A DNA stretch of 14,817 nucleotides from Blastocladiella britannica (lineage: Eukaryota > Blastocladiomycota > Blastocladiomycetes > Blastocladiales > Blastocladiaceae), in NCBI GenBank assembly GCA_025349905.2, contig MU624986.1:1-14817 (forward strand). The letters are read 5' to 3'. Below the pieces are notes generated by a model. It did not search any database. It saw nothing but the letters and a program-made list of their open reading frames with translations, and was not told where the DNA came from. Of this stretch, positions 1 to 8,475 are shown piece by piece. The position numbers and the translations under genes are program-made. Each line of letters starts with the position of its first letter. The first letter of the stretch is position 1.

Positions 1-15
1 GCGATGCCAAACGTC

Positions 16-72
16 AACCTCGTTTTATTCACACATACCTCGTTTTACATTACGGTAACGTAAAACGAGGTT
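16..72. repeat. Inverted repeat plus direct repeat upstream of the Ras gene
   Basis: The 12-mer AACCTCGTTTTA at 16-27 has a perfect reverse complement at 61-72. A second direct copy of CCTCGTTTTA lies at 38-47, which with one more base pairs with 60-70 to give an 11-bp stem and an 11-nt loop. The motif therefore occurs three times in 57 bp, twice direct and once inverted, about 145 bp before the Ras start codon. It could be a protein-binding site array or a hairpin; the sequence alone does not say which. Confidence 0.75.
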
Positions 73-214
73 CTAACTGAATTATAATTTTTTTTTGGTT
101 GATTTCCCAACCCACATATTTTAATATAGAGCAAATAATTCCCGGATCCCAACACAATACGACATTATATTGGAAAAACTCGACGTGCAATACATTCAAT
201 ACCGGGCAAAAAAC

Positions 215-1230
215 ATGCCTCCTGCGGCAGAAGACAAGTTTGAACTGGTAAGAACTCGCATAAAAATATGAATGGATTAGATGGATGGATTGCGCTCTCC
301 CCGCGAGCAACCACCGCAACAAAAATGAAGTCGCAAATGCTCACCGATTCTTGGAATTTTTGTAGGTTGTTGTTGGCTCTGGCGGCGTGGGCAAGTCGTG
401 CCTCACGATTCGATTTCTCAAGGACGATTTCACTTCCGACTATGATCCAACAGTGGGTTCGTTGTTGACCTCATTGTACCGGCGTTGAGAAATTATCCTC
501 ATCCATTATTCAACCACAGAGGAAAACTACCGCAAAAGCGTGGTGGTAGATTCGCAGCCGTGCCAGTTGAGTATTGTTGATACCGCTGGGCAGGTATGCC
601 TAACACAAACTGACTGCTACATCAAAGATGAATAGCTAAATATATTTAACAGCACGAGTACGAAGCACTCCGCGACCAGCACCTGTCGTCCGGAAACGGA
701 TTCCTGTTGGTCTGTGCCGTCAATGCCGAGAGCAGTCTTGACGAGATCAAGCAGCTGCGCGAGCGGATCGTCATGGCTCGTAACAAGAAGCGACTGCCGA
801 TGGTTGCGGTGGGCAACAAATGTGTATGTTGTTGTCTCCTTCTTTTCAATGTTTATGGATTTTCTTTGGTTTAAACAATGATAAAACAGGATCTGCCCGA
901 ATCCGACCACCAAATCACGCTGGCCGCCGCCCAGGCATTGTTTGCGCAATACAAGATCCCATATTTCGAGTCCTCGGCCAAGGTATACATCTTTTTTCAA
1001 TTTTCAAATTGACTTTCCTCCCCCACTGATCAGCTCACACGTCATTGTAAATATAGTTGAATATCAATGTCACGGAAGCGTTCCAGGAACTGGTTCGGCA
1101 ATGCCGAAAGGACGCGCTCAAGACGTCCACCAACGCGGTGGAAAAGACTGGGGCAGTGGCGGGGACGGCAAAGTCGGCAGCGGCCGAGGAGGAGGCGGGG
1201 AAGCAAAGCAAGTGCTGTGCGATCCAGTAA
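215..1230 (+). CDS. ras: Ras-family small GTPase (six exons, 211 aa)
   Basis: A membrane-anchored molecular switch that binds and hydrolyses GTP. Exons are 215-247, 366-456, 520-593, 653-823, 890-982 and 1057-1230, and all phases join. Visible motifs are the P-loop GSGGVGKS at residues 15-22, the effector loop YDPTVEENYRK at 37-47, DTAGQ at 62-66, NKCD at 121-124 and ESSAK at 150-154. The C terminus is CCAIQ: a CAAX box for prenylation preceded by another Cys that could be palmitoylated. The catalytic Gln (Ras Q61) is present, which favours Ras over Rap. The residue after it is His where Ras has Glu62. The start is the ATG giving [11 protein letters not shown]; the first exon has only 11 codons and is followed by the longest intron of the window (118 nt). 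The 211-aa length is normal for fungal Ras. The subfamily beyond Ras is not resolved. Confidence 0.93.
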
Positions 1231-1317
1231 CTATTGGTTCACCCTCGGAGGAGGAGAAAGAGAGACAAGTGATAAAAATATACGACTAAAATTTGGCCCT
1301 CGCTCAGATCGGGGAAA

Positions 1318-2842
1318 TCAGCTCTGCATCGGCGACAAAAGGTCTGCTTGCTCCTTGTCAAACGATATGAGCGCGGCCTGGAATTCGGGGACTTCGGCGT
1401 GCCGATGGACCATTTTCTGGAAGGTTTCGCGGCCCATGTAGCGCGCAAGCTGGATGACTGGCTGCATTCCAGGGACATCGGGTGGTATCTTCTTCTATAT
1501 GGCTACCCAATCTTTGGGTGAGTTACTGCCATTGACTTGAGAGAAAAAAAAAAGTGACATACGAGAAGCAATGACAGCGTCCACTCCGCCCTCAACCAAA
1601 GGGCACGCGGCGGCAATAACAGGCCACAAATTCGGGTCATCTCTCTTTGCGGTCAGGAGCGACACCAAGTCCCTTGGCAAGAGAAGTTGCAGCTCGGCCA
1701 GAACCGGAATCAAGTCATACCGCCCTTCCCTGATCCAGTGCGCAAGACAAAGCGTGTGGAACCCCTCGTACCGCCGCCACTCCTCAATATCGGCAATGGC
1801 CACGAGATCAGGCTTCTCGTACTCCAGAAAGAACGCGCGCTGGACCGCTTAGCTTGCAGTATCGGACGCCATGATGGCCAAGATCCCGCAGTCTTCGGCC
1901 GGGTACTGGTACTCGTGTGCCAGCAGCCAGCGCCAAGTGGGCATACCGCGCTCGGCGGATGGAATTATCATGAGCGACAGTACCATGTATGTTGAGGGCG
2001 AGACTTGGGCCAGGTACGTCGTGAATGCGCGGGGGTCGAGTATGCGCAGCTCGGCAGTCAGGAATTCAAGAATGGCGGCGCGGCCCTCAGCGGCAGCAAC
2101 CGCAGCCCAGTACATGGGCAGTGTGATAGGCGGCGGGTCGTCATCCCACAAGTCCGAAAAGAATGTACGGGGCGAGTTGCGGTCGTCCAAGCCCAAACGC
2201 ATCCACAGCGTGACTGGAGCAGTGGCGGTGGCCAGTGTGGGCGACACGGAAGCGAGTCGGCGCACCACGTCCTTGAACCGATCCAGCTCGCCCGTAAACA
2301 CCTACAAACCAGGCAACTGCAGTGATTCAGGGACGGGCCGTAGTCGCGGTGCAGCCAACAAAGAAGCCAGCGACGCAGACGTATCGGGAATCCACTGATC
2401 TCCAACGACATTGATGATCGCCGGCGCGTCCCACTCGCGCACGATCTCATCCAGCGGCCGGTGGGCAATAGGTCGAGAAAACCGGCACGGAAGTAGTAAC
2501 CAGTCTGCGACCGCGGGGACCGAGAACGGCGACGGGACCAGCATCAAGTCATTGAGTGTTTGCTGAAAGTCAATGGTGCGGTACATGAGGCCGCGCACCA
2601 GTCGTTTCATGAGCCAGGTGGCGGGGTAGGTAACCTGCGGGTATCGAATTGGCTGGTCAGGTCGCGATCGGCCGCCGATATCCGACTTGGCCGGGGAACC
2701 ACCTATGTGATCGAGTCGTCGGCCAGAGCCAAGATGTGGTGGGACTATGCGAGGGGCAGTACTGGGTCTCCACGGGCGACGTGAGAAACCATAAAGTGGA
2801 GGCGACAAGGCTGGCCAGGAGCTCGTGTGGCAGTCGTTGCAT
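1318..2842 (-). pseudogene. Broken Trp/ankyrin-like repeat protein gene
   Basis: Function unknown. One minus-strand frame stays protein-like from about 2660 down to 1563, interrupted only by TAG at 2304-2302 and TAA at 1851-1849. Sense continues across both stops: before the second is a repeat reading GILAIMASDTAS, after it VQRAFFLEYEKPDLVAI. Repeat-like units include AEGRAAILEFLTAE and IEEWRRYEGFHTLCLAHWI. A plausible N terminus, MQRLPHELLASLVAST, starts at 2842 but lies in another frame, so a frameshift or undetected intron lies near 2660-2780. A GTATGT donor at 1562 and a TATAG acceptor ending at 1495 would give a normal 68-nt intron. The best C-terminal reading after it (QPVIQLARYMG..., TGA at 1320-1318) is one base out of phase. 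No canonical intron removes either stop. It diverges from an intact Trp-repeat gene and is probably a decayed relative; a sequencing error or unusual gene structure remains possible. Confidence 0.55.
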
Positions 2843-2877
2843 TTTTGTTTGATCAAAGCTCTTTCAATCCTTTTAAG

Positions 2878-4515
2878 ATGAATACACCTCTTGTACTTGA
2901 TCGCATTCTGGTATTCGCGGCGCACAGGGCATACACGCTCAGGGACGGGCTCGAGCTGCTCAATGTCAGCGCACGATCCGATATTCCGACCACCTACAGC
3001 CATATTGTCCGCCGACTCGTACCAAAGCACGCACTGGGCGAAATGGGCCGCATTGACCTGCTCAACATGCTCGAGCAGCCCCTCTCCGCCAAATCCATTG
3101 AAAACATAGCCACCGGCGCCTCCCAAGGAGCGCACATCCATGTCCTCGAGTGGACGCACCGCCAGCTCCCCAACCCCAACAACGGTACCCTATTCCGGTC
3201 GCGACGACCCGAACCACATGCCCACATGTCGGCGTTCTTATCCATCACGTTCCCGGCCATCCAACACGCGCATTTCCACCTCCTCGAGTGGTTTTCTACC
3301 TACGGCCCAGGCTACTTCAAGCACGGGCTGAGCTACTTGTTCTCCAATGCGACTCTCTGCGGCCAGGTGCTCGTGCTCGCGTGGCTTCGGGCGTACGCGA
3401 TCCAGCACAAGACCGACAACCTGTTTGAATACAAGATATACCAGCCGCCGCGGGCCCCGTCCGCTCAGCACGTCGCCATGCTGGACTGGTGGAAGGCTGA
3501 TTACGTGGGTCGGCCCGTGAAGCTGTTTCCCCAATCCAGTCACTTTCCGCACCAGTTGGCGTGGAGTAGCGACGACGGGCTATTGCTGGTCGATTGGTGG
3601 CGCACGTACTGTGCCGAGACTGGGTGTGATTTCAGCTGGCCGGTCCTGAATCCAACTTCACTGGGGAAAATACTAAAAGATGGTTCCATCAGTCTGTGTC
3701 AGTGGTGGTGGGAGGATACAGTGCGGCAACGTGGGATCGGGTATGCTTCCACACTTTTAATGACCGCGGCAGTCTTGGATGCCATGTGCGAATACAACCG
3801 AGTCGACTTACTTGACTGGTTTTGGGACTTGTGTGCTGGTCCGACCAATGAGCTCGCGTTTCCACCTGATTGGCGTCCGAAGCACCCGTTTTCGCACTTG
3901 CGCGTGATCCAGTGGTTCGAAAATAAGGTTGCTGACGGCCTGATAGACGCGGCCGTGATTGGCATTGAGCTGCTAAAGACTCACGATGAGCAGCGGCTGG
4001 ACGTGCTATTTTGGTCGTGCGACTCGCTCTGCCCCGACCTCGTGATTGGCCTGGGCGCGTTGGACTGGTGGTGGGCGCGCCGGGACCGGTTCGGCCTCGA
4101 AATGCGTCACTTGCCGCGGGTCTTTTCTCAGCTGGCGACAAGTAGGTCCCTGGCCCATCTCCACTGGTACCTCGACCACTACACTGCCGATACATTGATT
4201 CCACCGCTGACTCTCCAAGAGATTGCCGGCCTCGTGTCCCGTGGCCGAGCTGATCTCGCCGACCAGGTCTGGCGGCACCCCACCCAATCGCCACTTATTT
4301 CAGATTCCACGAACCCGATCGACACCAGCAAGTTTGCCGACACTGTCGCCGTGCCGGTGGTGCTGGACTACTTGTGGGAGCACTGCGGCCGCGCCGGAGA
4401 AACGCGGGCGGTGTTTTTTTTCGAAGCGGCGAGCGTTAGGCAGGCAGCAAAGGACAACGATCTCGACTCGGTCCGGTGGTGGGACGCGATGCGACGCGTA
4501 CATGGGACCGCGTAA
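2878..4515 (+). CDS. Large Leu/Trp-Trp repeat protein (545 aa), function unknown
   Basis: An intronless 545-aa protein of unknown role. It consists of about thirteen degenerate units whose shared core is a hydrophobic stretch ending in Trp, such as HVLEW (88-92), HLLEWF (134-139), AMLDWW (200-205), LLVDWW (236-241), LCQWWW (273-278), LLDWFW (311-316), ALDWWW (394-399) and SVRWW (531-535). Units recur roughly every 30-40 residues. This resembles ankyrin-like helical repeats in which the second helix carries an L-D/E-W-W motif, a type I associate with large families in Blastocladiomycota. No signal peptide, clear membrane helix or catalytic motif is visible, so a protein-binding scaffold is the natural guess. 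The ATG at 2878 is chosen because the frame extends upstream only to a GTG. It is divergent from the broken relative to its left. It has no introns, unlike every other gene here for which the whole coding sequence could be read. Confidence 0.85.
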   Translation: MNTPLVLDRILVFAAHRAYTLRDGLELLNVSARSDIPTTYSHIVRRLVPKHALGEMGRIDLLNMLEQPLSAKSIENIATGASQGAHIHVLEWTHRQLPNPNNGTLFRSRRPEPHAHMSAFLSITFPAIQHAHFHLLEWFSTYGPGYFKHGLSYLFSNATLCGQVLVLAWLRAYAIQHKTDNLFEYKIYQPPRAPSAQHVAMLDWWKADYVGRPVKLFPQSSHFPHQLAWSSDDGLLLVDWWRTYCAETGCDFSWPVLNPTSLGKILKDGSISLCQWWWEDTVRQRGIGYASTLLMTAAVLDAMCEYNRVDLLDWFWDLCAGPTNELAFPPDWRPKHPFSHLRVIQWFENKVADGLIDAAVIGIELLKTHDEQRLDVLFWSCDSLCPDLVIGLGALDWWWARRDRFGLEMRHLPRVFSQLATSRSLAHLHWYLDHYTADTLIPPLTLQEIAGLVSRGRADLADQVWRHPTQSPLISDSTNPIDTSKFADTVAVPVVLDYLWEHCGRAGETRAVFFFEAASVRQAAKDNDLDSVRWWDAMRRVHGTA

Positions 4516-4711
4516 GGTGTCGTGAGGCCGAGGAGGTGGACAGGGGGTGTTGCCCCAGGGAGAGCGCTGCTGTGGCGCAAATTTTTTTTTTTTTTCGAGA
4601 AAATATACATATGTGGTGATATGACGCTTCTCCCGTCCATAATGAATACCGACGGTGGGCCGGCCGCGCTGCTCTTTCAACACATAGAAAACTATACTCG
4701 GTGCCAATACA
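4516..4711 (+). promoter_or_regulatory. Intergenic region before the Hsp70-like gene
   Basis: About 196 bp separate the repeat-protein stop from the chosen Hsp70-like ATG. It holds a T-run near 4581-4594 and an AT-rich stretch GAAAATATACATATG just after it. A weak TATA-like CTATACT lies about 20 bp before the start. An open frame covers the region but its translation is not protein-like and does not join the ATPase motif, so I read it as non-coding promoter and leader. Confidence 0.4.
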
Positions 4712-6774
4712 ATGCAGACTGTTTCCATTGGTGCGTGCTCTACACCACCCTCGTACCCATGATTCCATACTCACCACACACATATAAAAAAAAAGATTTC
4801 GGAACCAGCCACTCTGGCTACGCGTGGGCGTCCAAGGAGCTCGGGTCGCAGAACATGCAGCCGGGTCAAGTGATGAGTTTCTTGAACGCCAAGCAGACGT
4901 GGCCCGACGCGACGGGAGGCACATTCTACCCGAAGACCCGCACCTGTCTGATTTACGACACCACCACGTCGCGGGTCACCGCGTGGGGGAACACCGCGGC
5001 GAAAAAGGCACTGGACTTGGTTGCCGCCGATATGGCCACCACGCTGTACATCGACCGCGTGAAACTGCTGCTGGACGAGAAGTGGGCCGATTCGGAGGCG
5101 GGAAAAAACTTGTTGGCGCGGCTGGGTAAAACCCCGTCGCAGGCGATTGCCGAGTACTTGGTGGCGCTGGCGGACGTGCTCGCGGCCGACTTGGAGGCGC
5201 AGGATGGCCGGTTAGTTTTACCTCAATTTTCCCATCCATGTGAAAGCGTCATTGACCATGAGAAAAATACAACAGTAAGGTCAACTTCCACCAGCTGCGA
5301 TGGGTGCTCACGGTGCCGGCCATGTGGTCGCCGCGCGCGAAATCGCTGATGCGCAAGGCCATGTTCCTGGCCAAACTGATCCCGACCGAAAACTCGGACA
5401 ACCTGATGCTGTGCCTAGAGCCCGAGGCCGCGCTTCTTTCCGTGGCGTTCACGTCCAACGACATTGTCGTGGGCGACAACATTCTGGTCCTGGACTGCGG
5501 CGGCGGCACCATTGATCTGTCGGCGTTCAACATGCAGCCCAACTCGACCGGCAAAACCGCCAACCCGTTTATTTTCCAGGAACTGACGCGTGGCCGCGGC
5601 GTGGTGAAAGGATCCGTGGTTCTGGACATGGAGTTTGAGGAGTTTTTGCGGTCGGTGATTGGCGAGCGCGAGTGGGAGGTGATTCGCGCCGACTCGGGCG
5701 CGTGGGCCAAGATCCTGGACGCTTGGGAGTCCATCAAGACCAGGTACGAGGGTGGGGACATGAACCCGGCCGAGGTGGCGATTCCGCGGTCGGCATTTGC
5801 GTCCCTGAAAAAGGCCGGGTTCAAGAACATCAAGGACACGTTGACCGACTTCAACTCGGCCATGCTGGCCATGGACGACTGCGACATCGACAACGCCGTG
5901 GTGCTCACGGCCAACACGATTCGCCGGCTCTTTGATAAGGTGCTGGCGGATATCTTGGTGGTGACCGCCGACATGATGCGCGACTGCGCGACCGAGGGCG
6001 CCACCAAGCGCATCAGTAAAGTCGTGTGCGTCGGCGGGTTCTGCAACAACAAGTACCTGGTGCGGTCGGTGCGCGCCATGATCGATGCCAAGTTCCCAGG
6101 CGTGCAGGTGGTGGTCCCTGCCAACCCGGGCTCGGCGGTACTCTATGGCGCCGCGTTGTACGGAACCTCTCCGTCGGTGGTTGGGTCGCGCGTCTTGCGT
6201 TACACGTACGGATACCAAGGAACGTTGCTGGCCGACGGCCCCCGCTTTGAAGGCATGGACAAGTCCAACTGGAACATCATTGTTGACTGGGAAGGGGTAT
6301 GTAGAATCAGGATCGGTTGCTTGCTCCTGCGTGACGAGACAGGTTTGATTGACAAAACAACAAAAAAAAAAAAATTAGGATCGGGTCATCCGAGGAGGGT
6401 TTACGATCATTGCGCTCAAGGGCACCTCGTTGGCCGCCGACGAAGTGGTGGAAACCGGCGCCGGCGCCGCCGCCGAGAACATGCGCGAAGTGACGTTCCC
6501 ACTGTACCTCTCGGACAACATGAACCCGGTCTTCACGTCCGAGCCCGGGTGCCGGTTCCTGGGCACCATGTCGTTCGACGTGCCGTCCAACGCGCCGCAG
6601 CCGTTGAAGTTTGACATTGCGGTTCGTTTTTTTTCCTGTGTTTGTTCATTTGACGATTTAAAAAAAACTGACCTCCCTTATAAACAGTTCAAATTCGGCG
6701 CAGCAGAGATCTCCGTCTCGATTGCCATCCGCGGCATGAACTTTGGCCGGACAGCGACGATCAGTTACGAGTAG
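4712..6774 (+). CDS. HSPA12-like Hsp70-family ATPase (five exons, 594 aa)
   Basis: A cytosolic actin/Hsp70-fold ATPase of the divergent HSPA12 class, which lacks the canonical Hsp70 peptide-binding domain; its clients are not known. Exons are 4712-4730, 4796-5210, 5276-6296, 6379-6621 and 6688-6774. The first exon (MQTVSI) joins in phase to give SIDFGTSHSGYAW, the phosphate-1 loop (DFGT, residues 7-10). Further motifs are WVLTVPAMWSPRAK at 154-167, EPEAA at 193-197, the phosphate-2 loop LDCGGGTIDLS at 217-227, and VCVGGFCNNKYL at 395-406 with PANPGSAVLYGAAL at 426-439 for adenosine binding. The Ala-rich C-terminal part ends in a beta-rich KFG...ISVSI segment typical of this class. Length matches fungal HSPA12-like proteins of about 550-650 aa. 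The gene stands alone. The ATG at 4712 is the only start that joins the DFGT motif by an ordinary 65-nt intron. Confidence 0.93.
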
Positions 6775-6819
6775 ATTTAACAATATATAGTCTTGCACCT
6801 TTTTAGTCAGCGTTGAGAG

Positions 6820-6899
6820 AGGGGACCTTTGACCTGGTGTGGAGTTTTTGTGTTGCATCCCCTTGACGCAGGGACCTTACTTTCCTTGCCGCTATAAAA
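6820..6899 (+). promoter_or_regulatory. Pirin promoter: TATA box and paired AGGGG/CCCCT sites
   Basis: A clear TATA box (TATAAAA) lies at 6893-6899, about 72 bp before the pirin ATG. Upstream, AGGGG at 6820-6824 and its complement CCCCT at 6859-6863 match the yeast stress response element. GGGACCTT is also repeated at 6822-6829 and 6871-6878. The leader between TATA and ATG ends in an AATAAATAAATAAA run. The TATA call is strong; a stress-element role is only a motif match borrowed from yeast. Confidence 0.6.
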
Positions 6900-6970
6900 T
6901 GGCCGCGCCTTTCCACACCCACATTCTCTCTTTCTGCAGCAATAAATAAATAAAAAAACACTCAAACAAT

Positions 6971-7952
6971 ATGGCAACAACTAACTGCACCATCACCCGG
7001 ACCGCGACTAAAGTTTTTGAAGCCATCGAAACCGAAGAAGGCGTCGGCGCCAAAGTCCGGCGCTCGATTGGCACTTATGGATTACGCAACCTGGACCCGT
7101 TCCTGATGCTCGACCACACCGACGTATCTCCACCGGCGGGGTTCTCCGACCACCCGCACCGTGGATTCGAGACCGTGTCGTACATGCTCAAGGGCGAGTT
7201 TGAGCACGAGGATTTCGCCGGACACAAGGGCCGCATTGGTCCCGGTGATCTGCAATGGATGACGGCGGGACGTGGGATCGTACACGCCGAGGTGCCTGTC
7301 ACCGACGAGACCGAGGGCTTGCAGCTGTGGGTCAACTTGCCGGCCAAACACAAGATGATGGAGCCGCGGTACCAGGAACTGCGCGGCGTCGATTTGCCGG
7401 TCGCTGAACCCACACCGGGCGTGCATGTCAAGCTGATTGCTGGATCCGCGTTTGGGAAGGTCGCGAAAGTGCACACCTTAACACCGATCTGCTACTTTGA
7501 CGTGACCATGCAACCCGACACGCACGTGACGATCCCGGTACCGTCCAATTTCAACGCGTTCGTGTACTTGATGGAGGGCGCGGCGACGGTCGGCGGGAGG
7601 GATGCCAAGCAGTACGATGCGGTGGTGCTGGATACCATTGCCAATGCTACTACTCCGGACTCGGAAGTGCACGTGACGACGGCTGGGGACAAGGGCGCTC
7701 GGTTTGTGGTGCTTGGTGGCGAGCCCATTGGTGGTGCGCTCCATTTCCCTTTTTTCTCTCTTTTATGTAGGAGCTGGATCCTGGTACTGATCCAAACCAA
7801 TTGCAGAGCCCGTTGTCCAATATGGCCCTTTTGTCATGAATAGCGAAGACGAGATCCGGCAGGCCATGACCGACTACCACGGCAACAAGAACGGGTTTGA
7901 GCGTGCGCGCGAGTTTCGCAGCGAGATTTCTTCACGAGTCCAAAGCTGGTAA
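6971..7952 (+). CDS. PIR: Pirin, iron-binding bicupin (two exons, 302 aa)
   Basis: Pirin is a nuclear and cytosolic iron-binding bicupin; homologues act as redox-sensing transcriptional cofactors or as quercetinases. Exons are 6971-7733 and 7807-7952; the 73-nt intron starts GTGCGC and its removal joins GGEPIG to EPVVQYGPFVMN. The N-terminal cupin has the full metal site: DHPHRGFETVSY gives His61 and His63, and AGRGIVHAEVP gives His105 and Glu107. LQWMTAGRG, GLQLWVNLP and the C-terminal NGFERAREFRS are also typical. The length of 302 aa compares with about 290 for human pirin. The ATG is supported by an upstream TATA box and A-rich leader. It converges on Tim9 with 22 bp between stop codons. 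Whether it is the quercetinase or regulator type cannot be told from sequence. Confidence 0.97.
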
Positions 7953-7974
7953 ATACATTTATTTTGTTTTGTAA

Positions 7975-8396
7975 CTATTGAGACGAAGATGCGTCCTCCA
8001 TCTGGCGCTGCTGCAACATGGTGTTGGACTCGGCGAACCGCTGCGAGACGCGTTCCGAGTGCAGCAGGAATTTCTGCACGCACTTGTCGACGCATTTTTC
8101 CTTTTTTTTCGTTATGTGGTCAGTTGCACGTAAATACACGTTTAAAAAAAAGGTATAAATTACCTCCGAAGTGGTCATGGCCGACGTGTGGAATTCCTCA
8201 ATGCACGAGTTGAAGCACCGGTCGATGATGGCCGAGTAGGTGCGAATGGACTCTTTCATCTGTTGATATGGTTCTCTTGTGAGTGTGTCCCTTCCTTCTT
8301 AAGCCATAAGAAACAGATAGAGACCTGCTTCTGCTCCATGAGCATAGTCATGTGGTCGCGGTCCTGGGCCGAGAGGGACGAAAAGTCGAGGTTCAT
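7975..8396 (-). CDS. TIM9: Mitochondrial small TIM chaperone Tim9 (three exons, 97 aa)
   Basis: Tim9 forms a hexamer with Tim10 in the mitochondrial intermembrane space and escorts hydrophobic carrier precursors to the TIM22 complex. Exons on the minus strand are 8396-8325, 8259-8164 and 8100-7975, with introns of 65 and 63 nt. The twin CX3C motif is complete: Cys39-Cys43 (CFNSC) and Cys59-Cys63 (CVDKC), 15 residues apart. Tim9 hallmarks include MEQKQMKESIRTYS before the first pair and KFLLHSERVSQRFAE after the second, which distinguish it from Tim8, Tim10 and Tim13. The first exon is short but joins in phase and supplies the acidic, hydrophobic N-terminal helix. The first donor, GTCTCT, is unusual; the second acceptor is AAAAAAAAG. 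The 97-aa length is usual. It shares a very short divergent promoter with the ribophorin-like gene. Confidence 0.95.
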
Positions 8397-8475
8397 TTTG
8401 TATTGTTTTTTTTTCTTTTTCTTTTTTTTGCTGCGTGGTGATAAAAAAGAGAATCAAAAAAAGAGAAAAAAAATA
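8397..8475. promoter_or_regulatory. 79-bp bidirectional promoter between TIM9 and the ribophorin-like gene
   Basis: Only 79 bp separate the two divergent ATGs. The left half is a T-rich tract and the right half an A-rich tract, so each gene has a purine-rich, A-dominated leader in its own sense. They flank a GC-richer core GCTGCGTGGTGAT around 8430-8442. No TATA box is visible. The symmetry suggests that both transcripts start within or beside the core. Confidence 0.6.

Noticed and set aside
1366..1521. Plus-strand open stretch reading GLEFGDFGVPMDHFLEGFAA and ending in GYPIFG
   Set aside because: It is protein-like but antisense to an equally good C-terminal reading of the minus-strand repeat gene, has no start and cannot be joined to the Ras gene, which ends at 1230 with a proper CAAX box.
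1849..2304. Reassigned stop codons (TAA/TAG read as sense) as an explanation for the two in-frame stops
   Set aside because: Ras and the Trp-repeat gene end at TAA, and Tim9 and the Hsp70-like gene at TAG, exactly where their families end, so the standard code is in use.
4522..4795. Longer N terminus for the Hsp70-like protein from the open frame starting at 4522
   Set aside because: The extra residues include poly-Phe and poly-Lys runs from non-coding tracts and lead into KKDFGT rather than the expected hydrophobic strand; the spliced MQTVSIDFGT start fits the family.
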